A stretch of 33,724 bases of DNA, taken from positions 1 to 33,724 of the forward strand of contig JAJTIE010000015.1 in assembly GCA_021300195.1 (NCBI GenBank). Reading direction: 5' to 3'. The position numbers were made by a program, and so were the translations under genes. This stretch comes from Bacteroidota bacterium (GTDB lineage: Bacteria > Bacteroidota > Bacteroidia > J057 > JAJTIE01). The notes beneath the pieces are model-generated. The model worked only from the letters and a program-made list of their open reading frames with translations, did not search any database and was not told the origin of the DNA. Positions 1 through 8,319 of this stretch are shown one piece after another (position 1 is the stretch's first letter; each line of letters begins with the position of its first letter).

Positions 1-547
1 AATTCCCAAAATCCAGCCTGCCTACACGCCTGTTGTCTACCGAAACAAAGAATAGGTGTCGATTTCCTGTTATTTGGTCTATAACGGCATCACATCCTAC
101 CAAGGCAAATCCAATTGTTTGCGCATTGTATGTGGTTTGTGCAACGAAAGTATTTCCATCTGGGCCAAGAGTATAGCTAGTTATATTGTTTCCGCCTGTT
201 TGTGCTGTAAAAAACACATGTACGTTGCCTGTACTTTCTATAATTGCATCTGAGTCCATTGCTCTGATATTTATACTGGTAAGAACATTGTTGCTTGCGG
301 AGTTGGCCTCCATGTCCTGCAGGCAGAAGTCCCACTGATGTGAGCCAGCTACGGTGTTGTTGGTCACCTCAAGGCTGGAGCCACAGACGTACTCATTTAC
401 GTCCAGGTTTAGCACAGGTGCTTGCGCGCGCGTGTACAAGGGGGCCAGGCAATACAGGACACCAAGGAGTACTGTTAGTCGAGCAAGGGCAGATGCAAAG
501 GGCGGGCAATACCTGGGATTGAGACGGGAGTTCAGCGTCGCATTCAT
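1..547 (-). CDS. Secreted protein, N-terminal part (runs off the left edge)
   Basis: The frame is open from an ATG at 547 to the window edge, giving 182 residues with no stop. Residues 1 to about 41 look like a Sec signal peptide: a basic start, then a hydrophobic run (LTVLLGVLYCLAPLY) ending near TRAQA. The mature part begins APVLNLDVNEYVCGSS and is rich in Asn, Thr and Ser with a few Cys, as in large extracellular beta-sandwich proteins of Bacteroidota. I recognise no catalytic motif. A type IX secreted adhesin or PKD/IPT-repeat protein would fit, but the C-terminal sorting domain that would prove it lies outside the window. The DNA at 1-300 is visibly more AT-rich than the neighbouring genes. 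Confidence 0.75.
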   Translation of the reverse strand, partial: MNATLNSRLNPRYCPPFASALARLTVLLGVLYCLAPLYTRAQAPVLNLDVNEYVCGSSLEVTNNTVAGSHQWDFCLQDMEANSASNNVLTSINIRAMDSDAIIESTGNVHVFFTAQTGGNNITSYTLGPDGNTFVAQTTYNAQTIGFALVGCDAVIDQITGNRHLFFVSVDNRRVGRLDFGN

Positions 548-822
548 TTCGGTCCGGAGTAGGGGGTGCTGGTTTTTTCTCAAATTAGCGCATAAATTGA
601 TTCATAGTCTCCATATTGCCCGAATGGTAAGAATTGGTGCTTGAATGGTAGGGAGCCTGACTGTAGGTATGGGTACGCAATACCGGCTACTTAGGTTGGC
701 AGCACAGGGTAGCGTGGGAGTAGGCACATGGGCTTGGGTAGGAGCAAGCCTGAACACTGCTACGCCCTGAGCCTGGCAACGGAGATCATTGAGGCTTGGG
801 TGGCCGACTTGTAGTCGATTAG
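548..822. other. Intergenic stretch with no recognised gene
   Basis: No open frame with convincing coding character is seen on either strand. It should hold the promoter of the minus-strand secreted protein that starts at 547. A loose TAATTTGA element occurs about 30 bases upstream of that start, but it does not match the TAnnTTTG consensus. I see no hairpin with a T-run and no tRNA-like structure. Confidence 0.4.
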
Positions 823-1320
823 TTAGGCAATGGCCAGTAGTTTCTGGGCCTCCTGTACGTGCCTTCCCTTGGGAAAGAGGCGAATGTAGAGGTCAATACA
901 CTCGGACTTTTGGCGGTTGCTGGTCGACTTACTCAAGATGCCCGTGCAGGCATCCCAGATGTGGCGCTCACTCTCCTCCTCGTCTGCACCGTGTATTTTG
1001 GCTGCCAGAAAGTAGTCGAAGGCCTGTTTGTACTCTTCCTGCAGCAGCGAGATGATGCCGGAATTGATTTCGCAACAGCTGCGCCGCTCGGGGAAGCGCT
1101 GCTGTAGCAGCCGGTAAGCCTCTAGCGAGTCGGCATAATTCTTGATAGCCATCAGGCGTGCAGCACACCGGAAGGATTGCTCCCTATCGGCTTTTTTCTC
1201 GAGCACCTCTATAAAGTCGTGATAGAGTGGACTCTTTTCTGCTGCCATATCCCTGTGATGATTTTTCTCTGCATCGGCAGTACCAATCCCCAGTTGGGAC
1301 AGAATTTTTCCAAAACCCAT
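823..1320 (-). CDS. Hypothetical protein, TPR-like helical repeat
   Basis: This 165-residue soluble protein starts at the ATG at 1320. It has no signal peptide and no membrane segment. The sequence is almost entirely amphipathic helix, with alternating Ala, Leu, Tyr and charged residues (for example NYADSLEAYRLLQQRFPE and EEYKQAFDYFLAAKI). That is the pattern of tetratricopeptide or related helix-turn-helix repeats, roughly at residues 50-140. It carries several Cys (CCEI, two more near residues 126 and 141), with no clear metal-binding spacing. It has its own intergenic space on both sides, so it may be monocistronic. I do not recognise the family, and a scaffold or protein-binding role is only a guess from the fold. 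Confidence 0.7.
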   Translation of the reverse strand: MGFGKILSQLGIGTADAEKNHHRDMAAEKSPLYHDFIEVLEKKADREQSFRCAARLMAIKNYADSLEAYRLLQQRFPERRSCCEINSGIISLLQEEYKQAFDYFLAAKIHGADEEESERHIWDACTGILSKSTSNRQKSECIDLYIRLFPKGRHVQEAQKLLAIA

Positions 1321-1460
1321 GATGTCGACGTGGCCGTAGCGGCCGTATTGATTAGCTGTTAAATCTAGTTAAAAGAATAGCAGGTAGGCCGTATTGTGAA
1401 TAATATGTGTAAAGATAAGAAACTTTGCCCAGATGGGGGCAATACATCTCGCTTGTCCGA

Positions 1461-3569
1461 TCAGAACTTTAGCTGGTCCAGCTGGTGCTGGCGGATGTAG
1501 GTTTTGAGGAAGCTGGCGAGTGCCTGGTGCGCCTCCTGGCTTAGGTCCGGGTCTTGGGCTTGTAGGTCAAAGGCCGCCTTTCGTGCTTGTTTGAGTAGGG
1601 GTAGGTCCTCCGTCAGGTCCGCCAGCCTGAAGGTGGGCAGGCCACTCTGGCGGGTGCCAAGGAAGTCGCCGGGCCCTCGCTGCTTCAGGTCCAGCTCGGC
1701 TATGCGAAAGCCGTCCTGCGTGCTACAGAGTGCGTTTAGCCGATAGCGAGCCTCTTTGCCCAGCGGCCACCTGCCTGCCATGAGTATGCAGAAGCTCTGT
1801 GCGGCACCCCGCCCTACGCGTCCGCGTAGCTGGTGCAGCTGGCTGAGGCCAAAGCGCTCGGCATTCTCTATCACCATCAGGTTGGCATTGGGTACATCCA
1901 CCCCCACTTCTATTACGGTGGTGCTTACCAGCACCTGCGTACGATTGGCCTTGAACTTTTGCATTTCTTCTTCCTTGGTGCCGGCGGGTAGCCTGCCGTG
2001 CACCAGGCCCACGCGATAGTCCTTGAAGTACTGCTGCAGAAACGCATAGCCCTGCTCTGCGGCTAGCAGGTCGCTTTTTGCACTCTCATCCACCAGGGGG
2101 TATACCACATAGGCCTGTCGGCCTTCGGCCAGCTGCTCGTGTATGAAGCCCAGCATCCGCAGCCGGTTCTGGTTGTTCCTCAGTACGGTGGTAATGGGCT
2201 TTCGGCCTGGGGGGAGCTCATCTATCACACTCACCTCTATGTCTCCGTAGGCTGTCATGGCCAGGGTACGGGGGATGGGGGTGGCTGTTAGCGCCAGGTT
2301 GTGCGGTACATGCGGGGCCGCCCCCTTCTGCCACAGCTGGTTGCGCTGCTCTACCCCAAACTTGTGCTGCTCGTCTATGACCGTGAGGCCGAGCTGCCGG
2401 AAGCGCACACCGGTCTCGATCAGCGCATGGGTGCCAATAAGGACCTGGATGTGGCCCGCAGCCAGGTCTGCCAGCAGTACGCTGCGCTCGGCTGCTTTTA
2501 CGGATCCGCTCAGGAAGCCCACCCGAATGCCCAGTGGGGCTAGCCCCTGGGAGAAGCTGCGGTAGTGCTGCTCGGCCAGTATCTCGGTGGGGGCCATTAC
2601 CGCTACCTGATAGCCATTGTCTAGCGCCATCAGGCTGGCCATTAGGGCTACTATGGTTTTGCCACTGCCCACATCCCCCTGCACCAGGCGGTTCATCTGG
2701 ATAGGCCGCCCCACATCCCGTCGTATTTCCTTCAGCACCCGCTTTTGTGCGCCGGTTAGTTCGAAGGGTAAGTGCTGGGTGTAATAGGTGTTGAAGTAAG
2801 TGCCAATTTCTGAGAAGCACACCGCCTGTGCTTGCTGCTCTCGCAGCTGCTTGCGGTGGGCCAGTACCCATTCGAAGAGGAAGAGCTCTTCAAACTTGAG
2901 GCGATCCCGGGCCAGCTGTAGGGCCTGCGGACTGGGGGGGAAGTGCAGGCTGCGCAGGGCCTCGTTTCGGCTGCTCAGCTGCTGCCCCTGCACCAGCAGG
3001 GGTGGCAGGGGGTCTGGTATATCGGGCGCTTGCAGCAGCAGCTGATACACCAACCGCCGCAGGCCCCGGCTGTCCAGCCCCGCGCGCTTCAGCTTTTCTG
3101 TGCCTGGGTATATAGGCACAATCTTCAGCGTATTTAGCGTGCCGTGTTCTTCATCCTTTAGCGGCTCCATCTCCGGGTGCACCAGCTGGGGCTGACCCTT
3201 GTAGAAGGAAACCTTGCCAAATAGGGCTACTTCGTCTCCCAGTTTGTACCGCTGGCTCAGGTAGCGCACTCCCTCGAACCACGAGAGCTGGAGCCGCCCG
3301 CTGCCATCTGCCAGGGTGGCCTGTAGCCGCTTTCGGCCTGCTTGCACAATTTCCAGCTGCTCCAGGTGGCCTATCAGGCTTACAGCCTCGCCTTCCTCCT
3401 GCAGGCTAGCTATGCTGCGTACCTGGCTGCGGTCTACATGCCGGCGGGGGTAGTGCTGTAGCAGGTCCCAGTAGGTGCGGATGCCCAGCTCGGCAAACAG
3501 GAGCTCGGCACGCTTGGGGCCTACTCCTTTCAGGTACATGATATCGGTCTGCCAGTAGGCCTGCACCAC
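1461..3569 (-). CDS. recG: ATP-dependent DNA helicase RecG
   Basis: RecG remodels stalled replication forks and branch-migrates Holliday junctions. The 702-residue length is normal for the family. The N-terminal wedge/OB region covers about residues 60-160. Helicase motifs follow: Walker A GDVGSGKT at 298-305, DEQH at 399-402, TATPIPRTL at about 428, and QLRGRVGRG at about 590. I chose the GTG at 3569 because family members carry about eight residues (here QTDIM) ahead of the conserved YLKGVGP motif; the ATG at 3539 would remove them. The gene starts 9 bases after the stop of the upstream lipoprotein gene, so it is probably the last gene of the minus-strand transcription unit that begins near 6003. 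Confidence 0.97.
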   Translation of the reverse strand: MVQAYWQTDIMYLKGVGPKRAELLFAELGIRTYWDLLQHYPRRHVDRSQVRSIASLQEEGEAVSLIGHLEQLEIVQAGRKRLQATLADGSGRLQLSWFEGVRYLSQRYKLGDEVALFGKVSFYKGQPQLVHPEMEPLKDEEHGTLNTLKIVPIYPGTEKLKRAGLDSRGLRRLVYQLLLQAPDIPDPLPPLLVQGQQLSSRNEALRSLHFPPSPQALQLARDRLKFEELFLFEWVLAHRKQLREQQAQAVCFSEIGTYFNTYYTQHLPFELTGAQKRVLKEIRRDVGRPIQMNRLVQGDVGSGKTIVALMASLMALDNGYQVAVMAPTEILAEQHYRSFSQGLAPLGIRVGFLSGSVKAAERSVLLADLAAGHIQVLIGTHALIETGVRFRQLGLTVIDEQHKFGVEQRNQLWQKGAAPHVPHNLALTATPIPRTLAMTAYGDIEVSVIDELPPGRKPITTVLRNNQNRLRMLGFIHEQLAEGRQAYVVYPLVDESAKSDLLAAEQGYAFLQQYFKDYRVGLVHGRLPAGTKEEEMQKFKANRTQVLVSTTVIEVGVDVPNANLMVIENAERFGLSQLHQLRGRVGRGAAQSFCILMAGRWPLGKEARYRLNALCSTQDGFRIAELDLKQRGPGDFLGTRQSGLPTFRLADLTEDLPLLKQARKAAFDLQAQDPDLSQEAHQALASFLKTYIRQHQLDQLKF

Positions 3570-3578
3570 AACAGTTTA

Positions 3579-4139
3579 CTAGGGCACCAGGGTTATCTCG
3601 GTAGTTTCCACCGTATTGCTGCGGTGCCCGGCCCGATCGACCACATAGATACTGAAGCTAAGCTTCTCCTCGTTGGCCAGGGGGTCTAGTTTGAGCGGGA
3701 TGGCGGCAAACTCGATGGTGACTTCGCCCTGGATGCTAAGGTTTTTTGCGTCGGGTGTCAGGTTGGGCAGGTTGTACTCGAAGCGCCCGTCATATTCGGG
3801 GAAGTTTGCCACCTCTGGCCGCCTGTCTAGCAGGATAAGGTCTGCGCTATCTCGCTGTTCGGAAAATTTATCCTCATAGCCCAGGTCGCCATCCCCGTCG
3901 GTGTAGCGCAGGGTGATAAATAGGGGCGTAACGCCGTCTTGCACGGTGGCCGGGCTAATGGACACAAACTCGATGCGCGGCTCTACCGGAAACTTCGGGT
4001 CGGTGCTTACGCAGCCCGCTAGCAAGACGAGAATCGCCCCGCAGCACCCACCTATGGCTAGCCTCCACCCTGCTCGGAACAGGGCAGAACCCATACCGCA
4101 GGCCGACAGGCACATGGAGAGGAAGGCTGGGGCTGACAT
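3579..4139 (-). CDS. Lipoprotein, conserved Bacteroidota type
   Basis: A hydrophobic stretch ends in a lipobox (LVLLAGC), so the mature protein should start with a lipidated Cys followed by VSTDPKFPVEP. The rest is a beta-rich domain with the phrases IEFVSISPATV and YTDGDGDLGYED. These resemble a recurring Bacteroidota lipoprotein type whose DGDGD stretch may bind calcium or open an Ig-like fold. No enzyme motif is present. The ATG at 4139 is given as start; a later ATG at 4094 would leave a more usual signal peptide of about 27 residues and is equally plausible. The gene lies 9 bases upstream of recG, a link that looks positional rather than functional. Confidence 0.75.
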   Translation of the reverse strand: MSAPAFLSMCLSACGMGSALFRAGWRLAIGGCCGAILVLLAGCVSTDPKFPVEPRIEFVSISPATVQDGVTPLFITLRYTDGDGDLGYEDKFSEQRDSADLILLDRRPEVANFPEYDGRFEYNLPNLTPDAKNLSIQGEVTIEFAAIPLKLDPLANEEKLSFSIYVVDRAGHRSNTVETTEITLVP

Positions 4140-4217
4140 GGGGTGTGTACGGAGGTATAAATCTACCACTCCTAACGGGAAATACGAAAAAATGTTGAAT
4201 CTGTATGTCCGTAGACC

Positions 4218-5306
4218 CTAGCTCGCCATACACAGGGTTAGCAGCCGGTGGAAGTGGTGCGTGCAGGCCTCGCGGCTTGGGCTGTAGCGGCCCCGCTGAT
4301 AGATGCGGCTCTGTACGCCTTTTTGTACACACTCCACCACCTCTTCGTCCTCGCGCTCCACCCGGTCTAGCCCCGCTCCTGCTCCCAGCTCCATCAGCTC
4401 TTCTTTCCAGATATAGGTAAGGAAGCTCACCCGGGTGTAGCCCACACCCAGGGGTTTCACAATGTTGATACTGAGGCCCCATGGGTAGAAATTGAGCATG
4501 AGGTTGGGGAAGATCCAGAAATAGTAGCCCGCCACGCGCATACCTGCATCGGGGTGGCCCGCAGGTAGGTCAAAGGCCAGCTCGTTCCCCCGAGCTATAC
4601 CCAGCTGCAGGTTGGCGTATTCGTACAACTCGGTACGATAGCTGCCATAGTCCAGTGCCTGGCTTAGGGCCGGGTGTACAAAGGGTATGTGGAAGCCCTC
4701 CAGATAGTTGTCGCAGTACAGGGCCCAGTTGGCTTTTACCAGGTAATCCCGGCTGTGCTCGGGGCTGTGCTGAAACGCTGCCCAGGGTAGCCAGTACATG
4801 CGGTCTGCCACGGGCTGCAGCAGGGCCTCCAGTGGGGCCATGGGCGCAAGGGCTCCGAACAGGAAGCGGCCCCAATGTGCCAGGGGTAGTGCCCGCAGGT
4901 GGTCTCGCTCTGTGGGAAAATTCTCGGCTTCCTTAAACTCGGGCATGCTGGCAAACTGGCCGTCCAGTCGCCACTTGCGCCCATGGTAGCGGCACATCAG
5001 CTGTTTCAGGTTTCCGGCGTGCTCCACTACCAGGTTTCCCCGGTGGGTACACACGTTGCTTAGCAGGTGCAGCTTGTCATCTGCGTCTCGGCTCAGCAGC
5101 ACAGGCTCTTCCAGCATCCCCTCTAGCATGAGGCAGGGGTGCACGTCGCCCCCAACCCTTACCACCGCCTGGTCTGCCAGCCAGTGCCAGCTGCGGGCAA
5201 ACACGGTTTCGCGCTGATGGGCATAGTATCGGGGGTCGGTATACAGGCTGCTCGGTAGGGTTTCGGCCTGCCGGATGTCCGGATGGATCAAAGTGGCAAA
5301 ATCCAT
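4218..5306 (-). CDS. Rieske non-heme iron oxygenase, alpha-subunit type
   Basis: This 362-residue protein has the two halves of a ring-hydroxylating or choline-monooxygenase-like oxygenase. The Rieske [2Fe-2S] ligands are visible as CTH (residues 86-88) and CRYH (105-108). The mononuclear iron site is the block CDNYLEGFHIPFVH, with His206 and His211 and probably Asp320 from the ERED motif as third ligand. Asp199 is placed to bridge electrons from the Rieske centre. Enzymes of this class use O2 and electrons from a reductase. No reductase or ferredoxin gene lies nearby, so the electron donor is encoded elsewhere. The substrate cannot be read from the sequence; trimethylamine-type compounds such as choline or carnitine are possible by family resemblance only. 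Confidence 0.9.
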   Translation of the reverse strand: MDFATLIHPDIRQAETLPSSLYTDPRYYAHQRETVFARSWHWLADQAVVRVGGDVHPCLMLEGMLEEPVLLSRDADDKLHLLSNVCTHRGNLVVEHAGNLKQLMCRYHGRKWRLDGQFASMPEFKEAENFPTERDHLRALPLAHWGRFLFGALAPMAPLEALLQPVADRMYWLPWAAFQHSPEHSRDYLVKANWALYCDNYLEGFHIPFVHPALSQALDYGSYRTELYEYANLQLGIARGNELAFDLPAGHPDAGMRVAGYYFWIFPNLMLNFYPWGLSINIVKPLGVGYTRVSFLTYIWKEELMELGAGAGLDRVEREDEEVVECVQKGVQSRIYQRGRYSPSREACTHHFHRLLTLCMAS

Positions 5307-5360
5307 AATAGCACTGGAAAGGCGGGGAATAGAGTGAGTTGGCTTTCAGCTCGGCCGGGT

Positions 5361-5528
5361 CTATTTAGTCTTAAGGCCCGTACGTTTTTGCTGTTTGGCC
5401 CGCACCCAGGCCTCATGGTCCGGGTGGTTGCAGTTGGCTGCTGCAGGCCTACAGCTGCATAGCAGCAGGCAGGCTGCCTGGCAGCCCGCTAGTAGGGGTA
5501 GCAAGTAAAAGTGGGCACGCGTTTGCAT
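5361..5528 (-). CDS. Small Cys-rich lipoprotein-like protein (55 aa)
   Basis: A 55-residue frame starts at the ATG at 5528, one base after the TGA of the DUF6438 gene (TGATATG), which suggests translational coupling. The N-terminus is MQTRAHFYLLPLLAGC, followed by QAACLLLCSC, giving two overlapping possible lipoboxes. The exported part would be short and basic: ANCNHPDHEAWVRAK, then QQKRTGLKTK. Six Cys in 55 residues and the conserved-looking HPDH...W...KQQKRTGLK tail suggest a real small lipoprotein. I do not recognise a named family. The Rieske gene follows after 54 bases. Confidence 0.6.
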   Translation of the reverse strand: MQTRAHFYLLPLLAGCQAACLLLCSCRPAAANCNHPDHEAWVRAKQQKRTGLKTK

Positions 5529-5529
5529 A

Positions 5530-6003
5530 TCACTCTACCCGGTTGGTGGATTGGTAGTCTTCTTCGGTTACCGTTGCTTCCAGCTCTTGCACCAGCTTGA
5601 GAAAGGAAACAGGCCCCCCATACCGGAACAGCACCTTGTGGGTTTCGCCATAGGCGGTGTAGAGTACGATGATGCTGGGCAGGTCCGATATCATCTCATC
5701 GTTATACTCGGCTTCATAGCTAAAGAAATTGGCTTCTTTCATCAGCTGCACCAGCCGGTTCATCTGTTCGTTCGTCAGGTTTTTTTCCCACTTACCCGCC
5801 AGCCGGGTGTAGGCTAGGCCGTCGTAGCGGGCCTTCCCGCTGTGGTCAATACTGAGTGTGTATACCGGGCAGCTGCCATAGCAGGCGGTTCGCTGCACTG
5901 TCAGCTGGAAATCGGGCGGTATGGTGGCGCTTTTTTGTGTCTCCCGGCAGCCCATACTCAGTAGGGCTGCACAAAGCGCGAGGAATAGCAGGTGATTCTT
6001 CAT
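5530..6003 (-). CDS. DUF6438-family lipoprotein
   Basis: This 157-residue protein has a signal peptide with lipobox LLSMGC (Cys19), so it is probably anchored in an outer or inner membrane leaflet facing the periplasm. After it comes the hallmark of DUF6438: QRTACYGSCPVYTLSI, with a CxxxC pair (Cys41, Cys45), then a Gly/Tyr-rich sheet region (SGKARYDGLAYTRLAGKW). A helical segment and a second sheet follow. The function of the family is not known. It is the first gene of the tight minus-strand set that continues through the 55-residue lipoprotein, the Rieske oxygenase, the second lipoprotein and recG. Confidence 0.85.
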   Translation of the reverse strand: MKNHLLFLALCAALLSMGCRETQKSATIPPDFQLTVQRTACYGSCPVYTLSIDHSGKARYDGLAYTRLAGKWEKNLTNEQMNRLVQLMKEANFFSYEAEYNDEMISDLPSIIVLYTAYGETHKVLFRYGGPVSFLKLVQELEATVTEEDYQSTNRVE

Positions 6004-6137
6004 TGTAAACGTGTTTCACAAGTTAAAGAAAATTTTCTCGGCGAGGTACCGCCAGGGGATACGCAGTATTGTGCGTGCGCTGCTATATAAGTCGCAACTT
6101 GCAGGCAGAAAACCGGAATAAGTAACATAAAATAGAC

Positions 6138-7097
6138 GTGCCCAAGCTATACCGAGCCCACAGCCGCGAAAAATGGGGACACCTGGCCCTGGTGCTACAG
6201 ACGCTGATCATGGGGCCGGGCTACACCTTTGGCAAATATGCGGCCATGGGCATGCCCGCCGAGGTGCTTACCTGGCTGCGGATGGTGGTGATAACGGCGG
6301 CCCTGGGACTGTTCTTCCTGGCTACGGGTGGGCACCGGAAGATACCCCGCACCCGGCGTTTTTTTCTCTCCGTGCTGGGCCTGTGCCTGGTGGGCAGTAT
6401 TGGCAATATGTATTTTTTTATCCTGGGTGTGCGCTACACCACACCCGCCCAGAGCAGCATCCTGTATGCGCTAACGCCTCTGTGCGTGCTTATGCTATCG
6501 GCCTGGGTGTTACGTGCCGAGCGCTTTACCGGGCGAAAACTGCTGGCAGCCCTGGTGGCCCTGCTGGGTGTGCTTATTGTCATGTATCCGGGGATGATGC
6601 AGGCGGGGCGGGGTAGCGATGAGCTGAAGGGCAACCTGCTGAACCTACTTTCCGTCGCCTGCTGGTCTGTCTTTATCGTCCTGAGCGGCCGGGTGTTTAG
6701 GGCCATTCACCCCCTGCATAGTTCCGCCCTGCTGTGGGCGGCCGGTTTGCTCTGTTTCAGCCCGATTGGTCTGCCTGCCCTGGCTCATTTCGACCTTGCC
6801 ACGGTGCCCCGCACGGCCTGGTATGGCTTTGCCTACATTACCCTGGGCAATGCAGGCCTGAGCTACCTGCTCATTGTGTATGGCATGCAGCTGCTACGCC
6901 CCAGCCAGGTGGCCGTGTACCTGAATGTTCAGCCCATAGCGGCAGCCCTGTACAGCATCCTGCTGGGGGTGGAGGTTGTTACAACCTACCTGGTGGTGGG
7001 GGGGCTGCTCACCATAGCCGGCGTGTATGGCCTAAACCGGGTAAGCGCCCACGAGCGGCGTGTGCATGCCCCGCCTGCTGTGCCGCTAGAGGGATAA
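6138..7097 (+). CDS. EamA/DMT-family transporter
   Basis: This 319-residue integral membrane protein has about ten hydrophobic segments arranged as two EamA repeats (first about residues 15-150, second about 165-305). That is the usual layout of drug/metabolite transporters. Typical features are the early GPGYTFGKYAAMG, the RYTTPAQSSILYALTPL segment in repeat 1 and PSQVAVYLNVQPIAAAL in repeat 2. The substrate cannot be predicted. The first in-frame start after a stop is the GTG at 6138; the next ATG would cut into the first helix. The last 12 bases overlap the convergent membrane-protein gene. Confidence 0.88.
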   Translation: MPKLYRAHSREKWGHLALVLQTLIMGPGYTFGKYAAMGMPAEVLTWLRMVVITAALGLFFLATGGHRKIPRTRRFFLSVLGLCLVGSIGNMYFFILGVRYTTPAQSSILYALTPLCVLMLSAWVLRAERFTGRKLLAALVALLGVLIVMYPGMMQAGRGSDELKGNLLNLLSVACWSVFIVLSGRVFRAIHPLHSSALLWAAGLLCFSPIGLPALAHFDLATVPRTAWYGFAYITLGNAGLSYLLIVYGMQLLRPSQVAVYLNVQPIAAALYSILLGVEVVTTYLVVGGLLTIAGVYGLNRVSAHERRVHAPPAVPLEG

Positions 7098-8189
7098 ATC
7101 GCCTGTCGGTAGGTCTTCTTGTGTGCGCGCTGCTTTACGCGGTACTTGCGTCCAGTAGCACCAGGTGTGCAGCTGGTAGTACAGGGTACCTAGCAGGCCA
7201 CCGCTTAAACCGAGCATGCGGATAAGAATAAATAAGCCCATGAGTTTATTGCTTCCCAAATAGGCTGTGCTCATAAGTAAACTATACAGTGTTGGTAGAA
7301 TAAGTAACACGCTTGCAATGAACACCATTAAGGTTCCAAAGAATACAAACCACTTGTTTTTAGCAATTCGAAGATTACAGCTCAGCCAGCTGCTTCGGAC
7401 ATGCCTGCTAAGCAGGACAAGCTGAATCCCTGCCAGAATAATCCACGGTACAGAAAAGAGTAGGTGCGGCATAAATAGATCATGTACCGCAAATTCTAAT
7501 GCAAAAATTACGGTCATGACACACCCGGTGGCGCTTAATATGGCCGCCCATTTTAGTGCTTTGGGTATTTTTTCGGGTATTTCTGTCGGCGCGAGCAGGG
7601 TATGGATAGCGTGATTGTTGGTTGGTGCTGTACGTACATTCTTTTTTTCCTGTTCAAGCTCATTCCCATGCTTACTATCGGTTTTAGCTGGTACAGGCAG
7701 CTGCTCCTCCGTATCCTTCCGCAGGGCTCGCGTCCAGTAGCGCCAGGTGTGCAGCTGGTAGTATAGGGTGGTAAGCAAGCCCACGGCAATTGCGACTAAC
7801 AACAAAGCAAAAACTCCCCCGATGATTAGCATCATCATGAATGTGCCTAATATGAGTTTAGAGAATATAAAAGCGATTATTATGCTCGCAACGCTGGTCA
7901 ACAGTACTGGAATATTGCCAAAGAGCATAACCCATTTATTCTGCGCAATGCGTGCCAGGGGTTGTAGAAATTTCCAGGCAGCATGCCTGCTCAGGAGAAT
8001 AAGTTGCAGGCTTGCCACCAGCAGAATACCCAGGCCGAAAAGGGTGGTGTGTTTACCGAATAGATCTTCGCCAAAGACAAAGGGTGGTGTGATGAGTATG
8101 GATACAAATGCCCCGAGGGCACTCGCGCGCACGGCATATAGAATGTTTCGTGGGGTCTTGGGCTGCGGGCTTTTCGGGGGTGTATTCAT
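7086..8189 (-). CDS. Membrane protein with an internal duplication
   Basis: This 367-residue protein has eight or so hydrophobic segments. The two halves (about residues 20-165 and 210-355) repeat the same signature in order: a helix ending LQLILLSRHAAW or IQLVLLSRHVRSS, then RIAQNKWVMLFG or RIAKNKWFVFFG, then a helix leading into TTLYYQLHTWRYWT or GTLYYQLHTWCYWT. A hydrophilic, charged linker at about 166-205 joins the halves. I recognise no named family; the layout resembles a doubled four-helix unit. Its base composition is more AT-rich than its neighbours and its 3' end overlaps the EamA gene by 12 bases. Both facts would fit acquisition from elsewhere. Confidence 0.75.
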   Translation of the reverse strand: MNTPPKSPQPKTPRNILYAVRASALGAFVSILITPPFVFGEDLFGKHTTLFGLGILLVASLQLILLSRHAAWKFLQPLARIAQNKWVMLFGNIPVLLTSVASIIIAFIFSKLILGTFMMMLIIGGVFALLLVAIAVGLLTTLYYQLHTWRYWTRALRKDTEEQLPVPAKTDSKHGNELEQEKKNVRTAPTNNHAIHTLLAPTEIPEKIPKALKWAAILSATGCVMTVIFALEFAVHDLFMPHLLFSVPWIILAGIQLVLLSRHVRSSWLSCNLRIAKNKWFVFFGTLMVFIASVLLILPTLYSLLMSTAYLGSNKLMGLFILIRMLGLSGGLLGTLYYQLHTWCYWTQVPRKAARTQEDLPTGDLSL

Positions 8190-8291
8190 GATTACTCACT
8201 AGGTAGGCAAGCTGGATCCAGCAAGAATCGTGCCGGGCTGGTATTGTATAGGCACATTATGTGTGTGGCTTACGCCCCCAGTTAAACTACC

Positions 8292-8299
8292 TACCTTTG
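8292..8299 (+). promoter_or_regulatory. -7 promoter element TACCTTTG (SemiSWEET gene)
   Basis: It is an exact match to the Bacteroidota TAnnTTTG element, 20 bases before the ATG at 8320. No good TTTG -33 element is seen at the expected distance. Its position rules out the longer in-frame start at 8230. Confidence 0.55.
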
Positions 8300-8319
8300 C
8301 CCAACGCAACAGCTGCACC

